From the NCBI RefSeq assembly GCF_023078275.1, contig NC_062979.1, forward strand, positions 13,745,848-13,809,847: a DNA stretch of 64,000 nucleotides, written 5' to 3'. How positions within the stretch are numbered: position 1 is the stretch's first letter; each line of letters begins with the position of its first letter. The stretch is from Leguminivora glycinivorella. Lineage: Eukaryota > Arthropoda > Insecta > Lepidoptera > Tortricidae. Both the position numbers and the translations under genes were made by a program. A model generated the notes under the pieces. It was not told where the DNA came from and did no database searches. It saw only the letters and a program-made list of their open reading frames with translations. This document shows, one piece after another, positions 1 to 12,700 of this stretch.

Positions 1-132
1 TCTGCCCCTTATATTGCCTTATCGTGGACAAGATGCTGCTATAAATACTTTTTACTAAAAATTTGAAAACGATAAGCTTCTTGCTTCAATTTAAACAAAA
101 ATCCATGAAAAAAATTAAACATGCCAAATCAT

Positions 133-259
133 GTAACTCACGTAAAATTGTCGAAGGTCTGCGTCGGGATACCAGCGGCATCGCGCGTGCTCAATGAAAA
201 TGCTCCTCGTTACGGAGCGAAACATGTCGAGTGACCTTCAGCAATTTTACGTGAGTTAC
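133..259. mobile_element. Fold-back MITE, GTAACTCACG terminal repeats
   Basis: An 18 bp terminal inverted repeat (133-150 against 242-259) is perfect, and complementarity continues imperfectly inward around GAAGGTC. The 127 bp unit has no coding capacity and lies in the 3' flank of the Gly/Ala-rich gene. Confidence 0.7.
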
Positions 260-599
260 CCGATTTTACATATTTAATCTGTCAGTGTCTCACGGTAGTT
301 TTATTATTGAAATTGCTAATCCGTGAAAAATCATTGTCAGCAGAATTTCATCACATTTTAAATATTAAAATATAAAAAACGCTTTACATTTTACATTTGC
401 TGCATAGTATTTTTCTCTTTGGCAGCGTGCAAATCGAGGTCATATTTAAACAGGCTATTGTTGACATTTATTTCAAAATCCAATTAAAAATTGTGAATAT
501 TCTGATAATTCAAATAAATGGTCGATTGCCAATTCAACTAAGAACCTTCTGGGCGGCGTACCTAAGGCATAAATAATGTGAGAACACTATTTTCTATCC
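260..599. other. 3' flank, no gene seen
   Basis: This is AT-rich sequence past the poly(A) signal. I find no open frame, repeat pair or RNA structure I can support. Confidence 0.5.
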
Positions 600-605
600 T
601 TTATT
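600..605 (-). terminator. Polyadenylation signal AATAAA
   Basis: AATAAA on the minus strand lies about 50 bp after the stop codon at 652 in AT-rich sequence. It is the first such signal downstream of the Gly/Ala-rich gene and gives a short 3' UTR. Confidence 0.6.
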
Positions 606-651
606 ACCTTAGCTTTTCTAAAAAATACATATAAAAATACACTGATTATAT

Positions 652-771
652 TCAATAGTAACCCGCACCTGCGCCGCCTTGCACCGACGCGGACTTTTGT
701 ACGGACACGCTGGTACTCCCGGCCGTGTTACCCAGGAAATTCCCCACCGCTTTCAAAGTTGAAATTGGAAT
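652..771 (-). CDS. Terminal coding exon with stop
   Basis: The acceptor TGTTTACAG lies at the high-coordinate edge. The exon encodes 39 residues starting IPISTLKAVGNFLGN, passing through a Ser/Val segment (SVSVQKSASVQ) and ending GGAGAGYY before TGA. The Gly/Ala/Tyr end resembles C-termini of insect structural proteins. An AATAAA signal follows about 50 bp downstream. Confidence 0.8.
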   Translation of the reverse strand: MPISTLKAVGNFLGNTAGSTSVSVQKSASVQGGAGAGYY

Positions 772-3700
772 CTGTAAACATTAATTTGACTAGTTAAAAC
801 ACAAAAATACACATATAATAAGTTTTTTTGCAAAAATTTCATTTTTGGGACAAGCTTTTATCGCCGACTGTACCTTTCTTTCAACAGTCATCTGCTGCTT
901 TCTGAGGCGTTTCTAAAAACCCCTTGATGGGGATACGACGTTTCATAATAGAGTTCCTATGACTACCTTTCTGCTCCATCATCAGATCAGCTCCATGATA
1001 CCATAATATTGCGTTGTCACATGATTTACATATGTGTGCAGATCAATCAGAAACCGGGAAGTGGGTAAAATTTAGCTTCTACGTTTTGACCCAAACTAAC
1101 ATACTAACAAGGCAAGTTAAATAAAAGCTTGTGAAAAGAAAGATCCCCGAAAGCAGAGATACATTCTGTAATTAATAATACCTATGTTCCTTTTGTTACG
1201 ACAATTTCCTTAAACGGGAGCTAAAAGGACATGTTACACTTAACCAAAATTGTACGTCCTACTAAGCACATATAAAGGACCTTTTTCGGATATGTCGGAG
1301 TAATGAAGCGAGAAGGGATTAGGTATGTAATCTGTTTGCTCATTATACTCGATTTACCGTGAATGTACTGGCCCGTTTTTGTTAATATGAAAAAATTATA
1401 ATTTCCTAAATGTTCATGACTTCATGTCATTAAAAGATAACGACGTGATCATGTAGCTAATTAGAGGTTTCTCTTAAACGTTGCAGAAATAAATTAAGGT
1501 TGAAGAAAAGTATGACTTACATTGAATATGTCAGCAAAGAATTGTGGATTCCTTTGGAAATTGACTTGTTTGGTGTAGGAGACTTGTTGACCGCCGTGGG
1601 CAGTGGCATCAGCAGCAGCACTGGCATAGTTGTCTACTCCAACGTCAACCCTCTTCTCAATCGCAGGAGGAGGCACCGCAGCGCCACCTATGTATCCGTG
1701 GACGAACACCTTGTTATGAAAACGATGAGGCTTCTTGTGGTAGATACGCTTTTCTACAATCACCGGTTGTTCATGGTAAACATGCTTCTCAACTACTACT
1801 GGAGGCTGCTCAACGTGTACCTGTAAACAATCTCCATTCAAATTACGTCAGTCTATTTTTATAATCATTTTAGTGGTTTCGACAAATATTACATGTTTGA
1901 TTGTCCGTGTCAATAATATAATATTTGAGCATTTGAAGTATCTTAACAAACCCGCTGTGGATAGTCAAACAAGCGGTTCCACTTTAATTATGAAAAGTAT
2001 TGTTAGCACAGTCGGTGTTTCTAATGGAATTATTATTTAACGTGAATTTGTTTTTCTTTCTACTTCATTTTGTAGAAGTAGAAAATAGTAATGAAAATGA
2101 TCGTGTTCGGAGTTCAAGCTGTCTGGAAGCTTCTGGTGCAATTATCTTTCATCCTTTATAAAAAACAAACCTGAGGCATTTGCATAAAACCAGACTGTTG
2201 CGGAAAGTGAAAGACGGGCTGTCTGAACTCTGGAACTCTAAACAAAGATCTGAACATTCCATTAAAATTAAATATTGATCTAGCATTACTGCGGTAGAAA
2301 TCTGGTTCTCCGAAGTTACTCACTTCCTTGACTTTGGTATTGGATTTTACAATGGTATTGGTTAAAGGTACAACGGGCGACGCGGCGTTGAAATCGTATT
2401 CCGCGTGCACTTTTTTGTCGACTTGATTGACGGGTTGTTCCACAGCTCCGGACAGGCCGAATGACTTGCTGCTTGAGTAGGTAAAGCCTGATGATCCAGC
2501 AGCACCGGATTCACCGCCCTGTAATGTAAAATATGACAAATTAACAGGCTAGTTTTTATTAGAAATTACATTTAAACAAGTAAGCTAACGATTCTAATAA
2601 AGTAAAAGTACCAGTGCTTGACAGTGTCCCAGTAGTCCGTGTCAATAAATGTGATAAAAGGATATCATCTATGGGGTATTAGCGTGTCGAGTACTAATAC
2701 TATTGCCTTATTAATATATAATCTGAAATAAACACTTCATAAAGTGTGCCCTAAGACCTCTAATTTTGTATTCGCTATTGGCAATTAGAGTGCCAAAAAA
2801 TAAAAATTTGATTTCTCAACAATGTTACGGCTAACTATCTCTAGTATCCGGTAATAACTCTTACCATGACCAATATGGGCTTGTTTATATGTTCTTGTAA
2901 TGACGTGTAAGGAGTGCTTACCAAGCCCGCAGCAGCGTTTCGATTTCCCGCAGAGGCTCCAGCGAAACCAACGCCTCCAGATCTCTCTGCATCAGCGCCC
3001 CCGGCCAGTCCCGCGGCCGCTTTCACGTTGCCACCGGCGGTAGCACCCGCGAATAATCCACCTGTATTTAGTTACACGTTATTATCCAGTGGTAGGCAAA
3101 CTTTTGTCATTGGGGGCCAAAACATACAATACAGGAATAAACTCCTTTTACCAAAAACTAATTTAGAAATGTGTAAAAATAGTCCCCAATATAAATGCAT
3201 TTTGATATTTAATAAAATTCCTAATACAATCAAATTAGAACCTAGAAATGAATTATTTAAAAGCAAATTTAAAAAATTACTAATTGATAAATGCTATTAC
3301 TCGATTAAGGATTTCCTTAATGACAATAGTTTGGATAGCATACCATAATCTTTCAAATAATATTAGAATATTAAATGAATTGCATTTATTGAATGTAATC
3401 AAATTAAATCATTAAATTAATTGTTATTATATGTATAAAAATACCTAAAATTTAGCTTTTAGTCTAGTTTTAAGTTTCTGTTGCATGCCCTTCCAGGGTG
3501 TCATGGCCTTACTTGTACCTTATTATGTAACATCCTAATTTTATTGTACATGACTACAACAAATAAATGAAATGAACATAAAGGAATTTTTAGAGGCGAG
3601 CCAGATTAACACCAGAAATGCATTTTTACTAAATACAGTGCTGGCCATATGACACACTATTTTCATGGACTAGTGGCGGGTCGAATACAATTATAATCCG

Positions 3701-6700
3701 GCCGGACATAAAAAAACACGTAAAAATGTTGCCATCGAAGTCTATATAAATATTATGTTTTTTGAAGCACATCAGCCGGCCTAGTCGAAATGACAATCGT
3801 TGACTCTAGATCTAGACGCCGATCAAAACGCAGTCTGGCTCTGTCGCGCCAATTCGGAAGAGTGAAAGAGATACTTACTAGCTATCTCTACGATATCGAT
3901 ATTATCGTACGCGTTTGTACATTGATAGGTACGTACCATGTTGACAGCACATAATTGGCTGAGGGGAGGCTAAAGGTGATTTGACAAAGGGTCTATTTAG
4001 ACAGCAAGCGAACTCGTATGCGATTTAAGTTACATTGCGGGCTGTAGACGTTACATAAAATTATGTACCTACGCAATGTAGTGAAACATGTATAATGGCC
4101 GTAATGGGCCATAATGATTCAACAATTAGAGCCTGTGACAGTACAAGATTGATCTAGGATACAGTTAATGTAAGCCATGTAAGATTAGAAGCCACTTCAG
4201 GTTGGCCTTGGCCTTCATGATAAAGTCATTTTATATGAATTATTTTAATTACTAACATACACATAACTATTCTAAAATTATAACATTGATAACAATCATT
4301 GCATTATGTCAAAAATATTTTTTTTTGTTGAAATGTACCGAAACTTTATCAAGTAAAATTTGGCCTCAGAAATCTTCTTCTTCTTCTTTTTCTGGCCTCA
4401 GAAATGCGTGGTACCTAAAAATATTCCTTATTTCACACCGTGTATGTTTACATCCCGACACAAGTAAATTGCTTACAAGTGGTTACCCGTAACGTAATCA
4501 CATTAAAAGTCTGCGTTTTTATTCCCGCCATTATTACCGAGGTGACTCTTAATTATGTCGCTAGTACCTAACGCTATTGTCTTAGATTCTAGGTCAGTAA
4601 TTGAAATTGCTTTGATACTATTTATTCTTTTCTCTAAAAAACTGTTTATTTTTCTTAGATATGTGCAGTTTTGAAGAATTTTGCTTGCTAAATATTTTTT
4701 TGCCATAGCTTGTGAAGACTCAACATATTTTAGAAAGAGTGTCGAGGAAATTGTATTTTATCTTCGAGAACTATTTATAAAGTAACTTGATAAAAATGTA
4801 TTTTTGATTCCTCGTGTATTTTATTTTAAACTAGCTTTTGCTCGCGGCTTCGTTTGCGTCAAATTCGAAAATTGCGGAATGCTCCATACAAACTCCCCCC
4901 CCTCATTTTAGGGAAGTGGGGGGTTAGAAAGAGACAAAAAGTAGCCTATGTCACTCCCTATCCCTTCAACTATCTCCACTTAAAAAATCACGTCAATTCG
5001 TCGCTCCGTTTTGGCGTGAAAGACGGACAAACAAACAGACACACACACTTTCTCATTTATAATATTAGTATGGATTCCTTTAAGTGCTACTTTTTATTTG
5101 ATTTGCATTAACAGTAGGTAAATCTTTTCCTCAACCAATTAAAAAGTTTTATGCGATGCTTTCAATGCAAAAGAAATCTAAACAAGTTATGATTCATGGT
5201 CTTTTCGCTTCAAATGCAAATTTTATTCGTATTCTAAATATGGCACTAATAATGAATTTTGTTTTTTTTTCCACCTATTTATTAACCTACATTTTGCAAT
5301 GTGTTTTTTGTCACTCTTTGAATCTGTCAACAAATATAGATTAAAATTACTCATAACGGACATCTAAAAACATGTGCCTACTTTTTAAGAAATGGTTTTT
5401 TTTATGATTCCTGTCTTTATAAAAAAAGTTAAATAGGAATGAATACAGTGTAATTGAATAGTGATTTAGTATCCATGTTATTACAGACTTTAATAATTTA
5501 TTTATTTAATCGTATGGCAAATTATATCTAAAAGCAATCAGGGTGTAGCCTTGAGGTTTCTAAGCCAGGCAACCAGGTCCGGTGTCACGATATTCAGATC
5601 TTCAGCAGGCCCGGGTTATAAGTGGGCAGCGTTGGAAGATGTGTTCAGCCGGTCTATCATGCTTACAATTTTATCACTTATCCACGCGGATAAGACAACT
5701 GTCACTCTTACACTGACATACTTGCCAAAGCGTGACGGATGCTTTATCCACGTGGATAAGTGATAAAATTGGAAGCATGATATGGCGGCAGTAGTCTGTT
5801 CTTCCTCTCCGCATTCGCAGAGTGGTGAAGCCGTCCAACACTATTTGTGTGTAGCTGATTTGCAGCGGCCAATTTAATAATAAATACACTTTTGGTATTA
5901 GGTCCCTATTGTATTCACCTGCTAAACAAATAGGTAAGCGAAGCACATAATTTATGAGAACCGGATTGCGAAGTATAAATGTTCATTAATAAATCTCTGC
6001 AATTAATCTAAGCGGTGCACGTTCATTTGTAAACGGCATTCACTTCCCATTAGCTTAAATACCTAGGGTATTTTCTAGACTATCTTTATTTATAATATTT
6101 TTATAAGCACTTTTCATTATGGTTTTTAGACGTCACGCGAACTCGCATCTCGCATGCGATTTTATAGATTTACATGTTTTACATCATATATGTGAAACAT
6201 GGAAAATATTTTTATTACTTGAAATTGTCCTGGTATACCGTAACATTAATCTGATGTACATTTGAATAGAGTGTACCAGTGTAGAGACCTAGAGACCAGA
6301 GTAGAGTGATTAAGTAGAATAGGTATCTTGTAAGAGAAAATCAAAAGTTAGTAAATACTTAATACCAACGAAAGTCTTAAAGATCGTTGAGGTGACTATT
6401 GCTTAAAAATAGAATATTTTTATTTTTCTGCCTTATGTTGACTTTTCTTGGAATAAGTTCATTCACTTATTAGATCCACTTTGGAGAAAATATGTAATTC
6501 ATTTCGCGGACTTAACATCAAATCGAAGTGACAATTTAATCTTAGTAGACGAGGTAATATAAAGTAATTTTGGTACAGGGATTTATATTCAACTGCTCTT
6601 ATTGGGCTTGCAGCGAGGCGAGGCATGCGGCGTACAGCCAACCAATTGGAACCCTAGGCCACTGTAGAACTATGTCATAGTGACGTTATAAATCAGATTG

Positions 6701-9700
6701 TAAGAACTCTCTTACTGCTTTTCATTTTGACATGGTTGTAGAGTGGCCTAGGGTTCCAATTGGTTGACTGTACAATGTCAAACAGTTGAAGATCATTACA
6801 AGCGTCCTGAGTCGAAGCTGAATAGGGTGAACGCACGCTCGTCCGCCCCGCGGGACGCCCCGCCTAACGGCTCAGCCACGACAATGGTCTAAGCGCGACA
6901 GCGGCGAGCGGCGGCCATACAATGGAGCGAGACACAGCGATGGGACTTTTCATTCGCACGTATGGCTGCCGCTCACCGATGCCGCGCTTAGACCAATGTC
7001 GTGGCTGGGCCATAACGCTCCACTCCGAGCGCTCACTCAGGCCTTACAGGCTTAGGTACTTCTTATTAAAACTCAATACGGGAATTTATCGCGAGATAAT
7101 TTAGAACTAACTTTTGATGTTTCGAGGAGTGCGTTGTCCCCGTGGTCTCAAAGAAGTATGACTAAAGTTGACATTAATTATTCTCATTGACAACGGGGAC
7201 AACGTCGTCCTCAAAACGTTGTAGGTTAGTGTCAAAACGTAATTTTCTGGGGTTAAGTTGCATATCACAGGTAATGTGTAAAATACGTGAAAGGTTAAAA
7301 CAGCACCGGTAGCATGGTCGCGCGATAAACGATAAAACATCAGGCCGTCCATATCGCACTTATGTACAAATACTGCGAAATGGACGGCCTGATTGTTGAA
7401 GTTACAAATCAACACTAATAGGCATAGTATAATTAGTAAACACTAATTACATCGCTCATCTATTCTTACATAAACAGAACAGATTAAACCAAATTTAGTT
7501 CAAATTAGTTCCACAAATTCCTGATTCCAACTTTAATACAGGTCAACAATTAGCTCTGGATACGATATGTCGCGGGTTCATATACGAGTAGGTTAGTTTC
7601 TCCTATTTTGAGCTAACTTCATTCGTATATCAAAATTCGAATCGAATCCTCTATAATTAGAAACAAATCATTATTTTGTTAATCTAAACACGCGATGCTA
7701 TTTCGCAAATGCCATTTCCCATCCCCATGGCGCCCTCTATTACTTTATTGTGATTGTCAGGCGAGTATGTGAGCAGTGACATTTACACTAATTAAAGACA
7801 CCCTGCAGCTTAAACAAAGGATACTATAGACTAGACAGCCAAATAATAATACCACTACCGGACGAGATGGTCACATACAAATTATAATAAGAGTGACAGA
7901 GAGCAAAATGTTATTTTTTGTCTTTGTCATAGTTTCACTTTTCCGCCGTTGCCACAAACGAGTTTGTGGCAAACAATAAGGACGTGACTTGTCAAGCTTA
8001 TTATCCGCCCAAATTACCTAGGTAGTGTATGGTAAACTGTCAGCCATTTTTAAAGTGATTCTTAAATTCGCTCCATTATTCTATATCTGTCCCTTACGGG
8101 TGTACCCTTGTGTCAAGTCTATAGTATCCTTCGTCTGAGCCCTGCAGGCATGATGCTTGCAATTTTATCACTTATCAACGTGGATAAGACACTTGTCACT
8201 CTCACACTTACATGATATCATTTATCACACACTTTATCCACGTAGATAAGTGATAAAATTGCAAGCATCATGCCTGCAGGGCTCAGACGAAGGATACTAT
8301 AGACTTGACACAAGGGTACACCCGTAAGGGACAGATATAGAATAATGGAGCGAATTTAAGAATCACTTTAAAAATGGCTGACAGTTTACCATACACAACC
8401 TAGGTAATTTGGGCGGATAATAAGCTTGACAAGTCACGTCCTTATTGTTTGCCACAAACTCGTTTGTGGCAACGGCGGAAAAGTGAAACTATGACAAAGA
8501 CAAAAAATAACATTTTGCTCTCTGTCACTCTTATTATAATTTGTATGTGACCATCTCGTCCGGTAGTGGTATTATTATTTGGCTGTCTAGTCTATAGTAT
8601 CCTTTGTTTAAGCTGCAGGGTGTCTTTAATTAGTGTAAATGTCACTGCTCACATACTCGCCTGACAATCACAATAAAGTAATAGAGGGCGCCATGGGGAT
8701 GGGAAATGGCATTTGCGAAATAGCATCGCGTGTTTAGATTAACAAAATAATGATTTGTTTCTAATTATAGAGGATTCGATTCGAATTTTGATATACGAAT
8801 GAAGTTAGCTCAAAATAGGAGAAACTAACCTACTCGTATATGAACCCGCGACATATCGTATCCAGAGCTAATTGTTGACCTGTATTAAAGTTGGAATCAG
8901 GAATTTGTGGAACTAATTTGAACTAAATTTGGTTTAATCAGTTCTGTTTATGTAAGAATAGATGAGCGATGTAATTAGTGTTTACTAATTATACTATGCC
9001 TATTAGTGTTGATTTGTAATTTTGACGTTAATTTTAATAAAGTTTTGTAATGATAATGATATTCAATTAAGACTTCATGATATTTACCCTATCACTACAT
9101 TTTATAAAACGAGTAAGAATGTGATAACTTTGAATTTATTTTGGAGAAACTTAATGTTAAAATAACATGCTATAAAATATAACCTCAAAAAAAACTTTAT
9201 GTCACTCTCTGTTACTTAAGAACTTTTTTTGTTTTTACTATCGATTATTGAATCAATCAATATATACTTGGCTGACTGTAAAACTGTATTTCCTGTGCAA
9301 AACTCAATTCTCAAGATGATTTTTGAAATTCGAACTTTTGAATTTTAGTATAATTATGGTAAGTACTTTCAGATAATTATATTTTTAACATATATTATTT
9401 TTAATTTTTTCCAAAGTTCCACCCCACTTTTTTTTGGATTTGGATTTTTTTATGTGGTTTCCACTCATCGCGAGCTCTTTCAATCCTAACAGGAGAAAAA
9501 AATTCTCCTAAGGTTTTTTTCCCATTTTGTTACGCCGTGTCTTGCGTGGGCGACGGTCGCGCGACCGTTGCCGTCGCGTCTCATACTTCCATATCGATAA
9601 GGTTTGATTTCGTATGCGTCGCATCCCCGTCGCGCGACCATCGCGCGACCGTCGCCCACGCAAGCCACGGCGTTACCATTTTTTCATACATTTTGTATGG

Positions 9701-12700
9701 CGGTAACGGAAAGAAAGGTTTGAAAATCTATGGAAATCTTGGGACATTTTTTCTCTCCTATCATATCATGATCGAAAGACCTCGCGATTCTGAGTATGCA
9801 CGTATGAATCGCGTAAAAAAATACCCATGTTAGAAAAAAAGTGGGGTGGTCAACTTTGAAAAACGTGGTCCACAAAATGCTTTGTATTGTATTGTATAAA
9901 AACGTATTTATCTGAAGTCATACTCTGTGGTGTGTTGGTATGATGATGTTACATTACCTCCACTTCCACCCTCGCTGGCTCCACCGCCGAGCCCCGCGAC
10001 CGCCGCTTGCCCGTGAGGAGTGCCAGCTTCAGCAAAAAGCCCGCCAGCACCACCGTTACCTAAAAAAAAAAAAATTACTTATTTTATGATATAGGCAGCA
10101 AACGAGCAGACAAGCCTCCTGTCTACGTATCCGAATGCAAAAACGCTCACGAAACGCTCACGATAATATCTCTTTCGTAGCTCTCTATCTCTATTGCTCT
10201 TGCGTATTGGCGCGACAGAGCCAGACTACATTTCTGCGGCGTTTCAGTGGCGTTGCGCGTCGCAGAAATGCCATTCGGCTACGGGGTCTGATGGCAAGCA
10301 GTCATCGCCGCCCATTGACATAAGCAACAGCAGGGGAGCCACTTATGCGTTGCTTTTCTATAAGAACCCTAAATACCTGCTACTTGAATAATCTAACTAC
10401 ATACCTAAGAAGGTAGCTCATTCCACAACTTGTTGATTCGGAGCAAAAAACGAGCGAGAGGCCCGTTAAACTAAAAACTTGTGACAGACTTAAAAAACGA
10501 AAACTAACCCTATCCAAAAAATAAAAGTAAGCCTACCTGAAAGTCCTAAAACCCACTCTCTAAGCCCTGGCCCCTGGGCAAGGTGCCCATCACGCAGGCC
10601 GCATTGCCGCGCTGTATTGCAAGAGCAATTCCTTGCACGAAACAGAGGGTTTGCCTTCCTTAAAGACCGTTTCCCCAACTCTCTGAGAAGCCCACGTGCT
10701 CCTTTACCCCACCCCCAATGCCCCCCCAGGGCCACGGGCCCATTTCTTGAAGCTACAAGTTACAGTTTACAAGTGGTAGTGTGTCTAATTTAAATGACAA
10801 GTTGGAAATCTGTATACACACCTTAATGTACAGGAAATAAAGTTTTGTATACATATCTTTGTCACTTTGTCTGTATTCACAGCTGTGCTGTTGACTGTAA
10901 CTTGTAATTTTCAGTTTTGAGAAATGGGCCCCAGATACAATGATACATATATAAACCCTGGGCTAAATTCCCCGAAGGAGCACAGACCACATAAAACTGA
11001 TCAAATATTTATTAGTACCATTTTAGGGTAACTAAAACAACATTTTTATTATTTTCCGTTCCCTTTTATACCTTTGGAATTCTTGAAATAGTGAAATAGT
11101 ACATTACGATACAAGTGCGTAAAAAAGGAAATTCGAAACAAGTGGCGATAAATTAAAACACGACCGGAAGGAGTGTTTTAAATCGACACGAGTTAGGAAT
11201 TTCCTTTTCGCACGTGTATCGTACGACGTTTTTCAGTACAGATGGCCCTCCGAAGTTTCGACCTGGCATATAATGAACCACTCCTCGCACTAGTGCGTAA
11301 AAAAAACTCCATCTGTACTGAAAAACATATTTCGTTCCTATGAAAAGTGTAAAGAAAAACAAACAAAAATGATACTACAGTAATTTAATAAATCGAACAT
11401 CGTTCATAAAAATATTATCAATATTAAAAGTTAGCGGTTTTATTACGTGCTAAGGAGTCGTTTAAAACTATTTCTACGGCTGTCTATAATTCGTTTTCAT
11501 GGAAAATAAAGTCGCTAACCGTTTTATAGTTTAATCACCGAAACCTTCTAAAATGTAGTTATTATAGACTAAATTAAATTTTATATTATAAAGTGTAATC
11601 TAAATTATATAAATAATTTCTAATAAAACCAATTTTAGGTGAAATTTTATATTTTTGCGGTTCTTATTATTTAATTTAATGTAGGAATTTAGAGGGTTTT
11701 ACTAATAAAATTTATAATTTCTAGGTTTACACTCATTTGAAACGGCGAAATAATTTAAATGGATTTGCATCGCAAGAATTTGTGTATTTTGCCCAATTAA
11801 CCTACTTGCTTTCACATAATAGATCTTCCGTCTCACATTAAACATTTCATTGAAAAATTCTGTTCCTCGAGAAGTTTTTCCATCCCATTTGACTTTCTCA
11901 TCTCTCATTTAAGTACTTTAAGATTAGCTGGAAGATATCCTTTATAGGGACAAGTTCGCCTATGTACCTACCTCTATTCCTGTTGTTCACAATAGAGTGA
12001 TTACTACAACTACTGAGTTGGCATGCAAATGACAATTATTTATCATATTCAAAATAATGAAACACATTAAGTACGATACAATAACGGAAAAAAACAAAAC
12101 CCGAAACGACTGCGAAAACACGACCGAAGGGAGTGATTTAAACAGACACGAGTTACGAATTTCTTTTGCACGTGTATTGTACAAAGTTTTAAAGTACGGC
12201 TACAATTTTAAAGGCTTTTAGAAGTTTCGATATAGACAAACTACTTTTTGCCCGCAGCTTCGCTCGTTTTAGAAAGAGACACAATACATAGTAGCCTATG
12301 TCAATCTCCATCCCTTCAACAATCTCCACTTAAAAAAATCACGTCAATTCGTCGCTCCGTTTTGCCGTGAAAAACGGACAAACAAACAGACACACACACT
12401 TTCCCATTTATAATTTTAAGTAAGTATGGATAAAGTAGGCCTACTACCTTGAAAAAAAAAGCGGCATGTAACATTATTTCAAAATAACTCCATATTTGGA
12501 GAATTATTCTTCAAACAATTATGGCGCGCTATCAAAGCATGAGCGCGCTTTTACCTTATTCGTGCTGAGTAAGAAGAATTGATCAAAACGCGACACGAAC
12601 GACCGACGACCTTAATTTGAACTCTTGATAAGGTTTATGAATAATCAATATTCGTGATCCTAATAACAGGTACACAGCGATTGTAAAAATAAGATGCCAA

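Noticed and set aside
1500..1826. Plus-strand 108-codon open frame
   Set aside because: It is the antisense shadow of exon 6, which has splice sites and phase support on the minus strand.
2914..3348. Single plus-strand ORF of 144 codons
   Set aside because: The first half is antisense to exon 4 and the second half is the LINE tail; they are joined only by chance.
9486..9833. Overlapping ORFs on both strands with MACVGDGRA-like and MSCVGDGRA-like starts
   Set aside because: Similar proteins on both strands arise because the sequence is a palindromic MITE.
10490..10735. 81-codon minus-strand ORF as an intact gene
   Set aside because: Only pieces in different frames match the LINE C-terminus, so it is a decayed remnant and not a gene.
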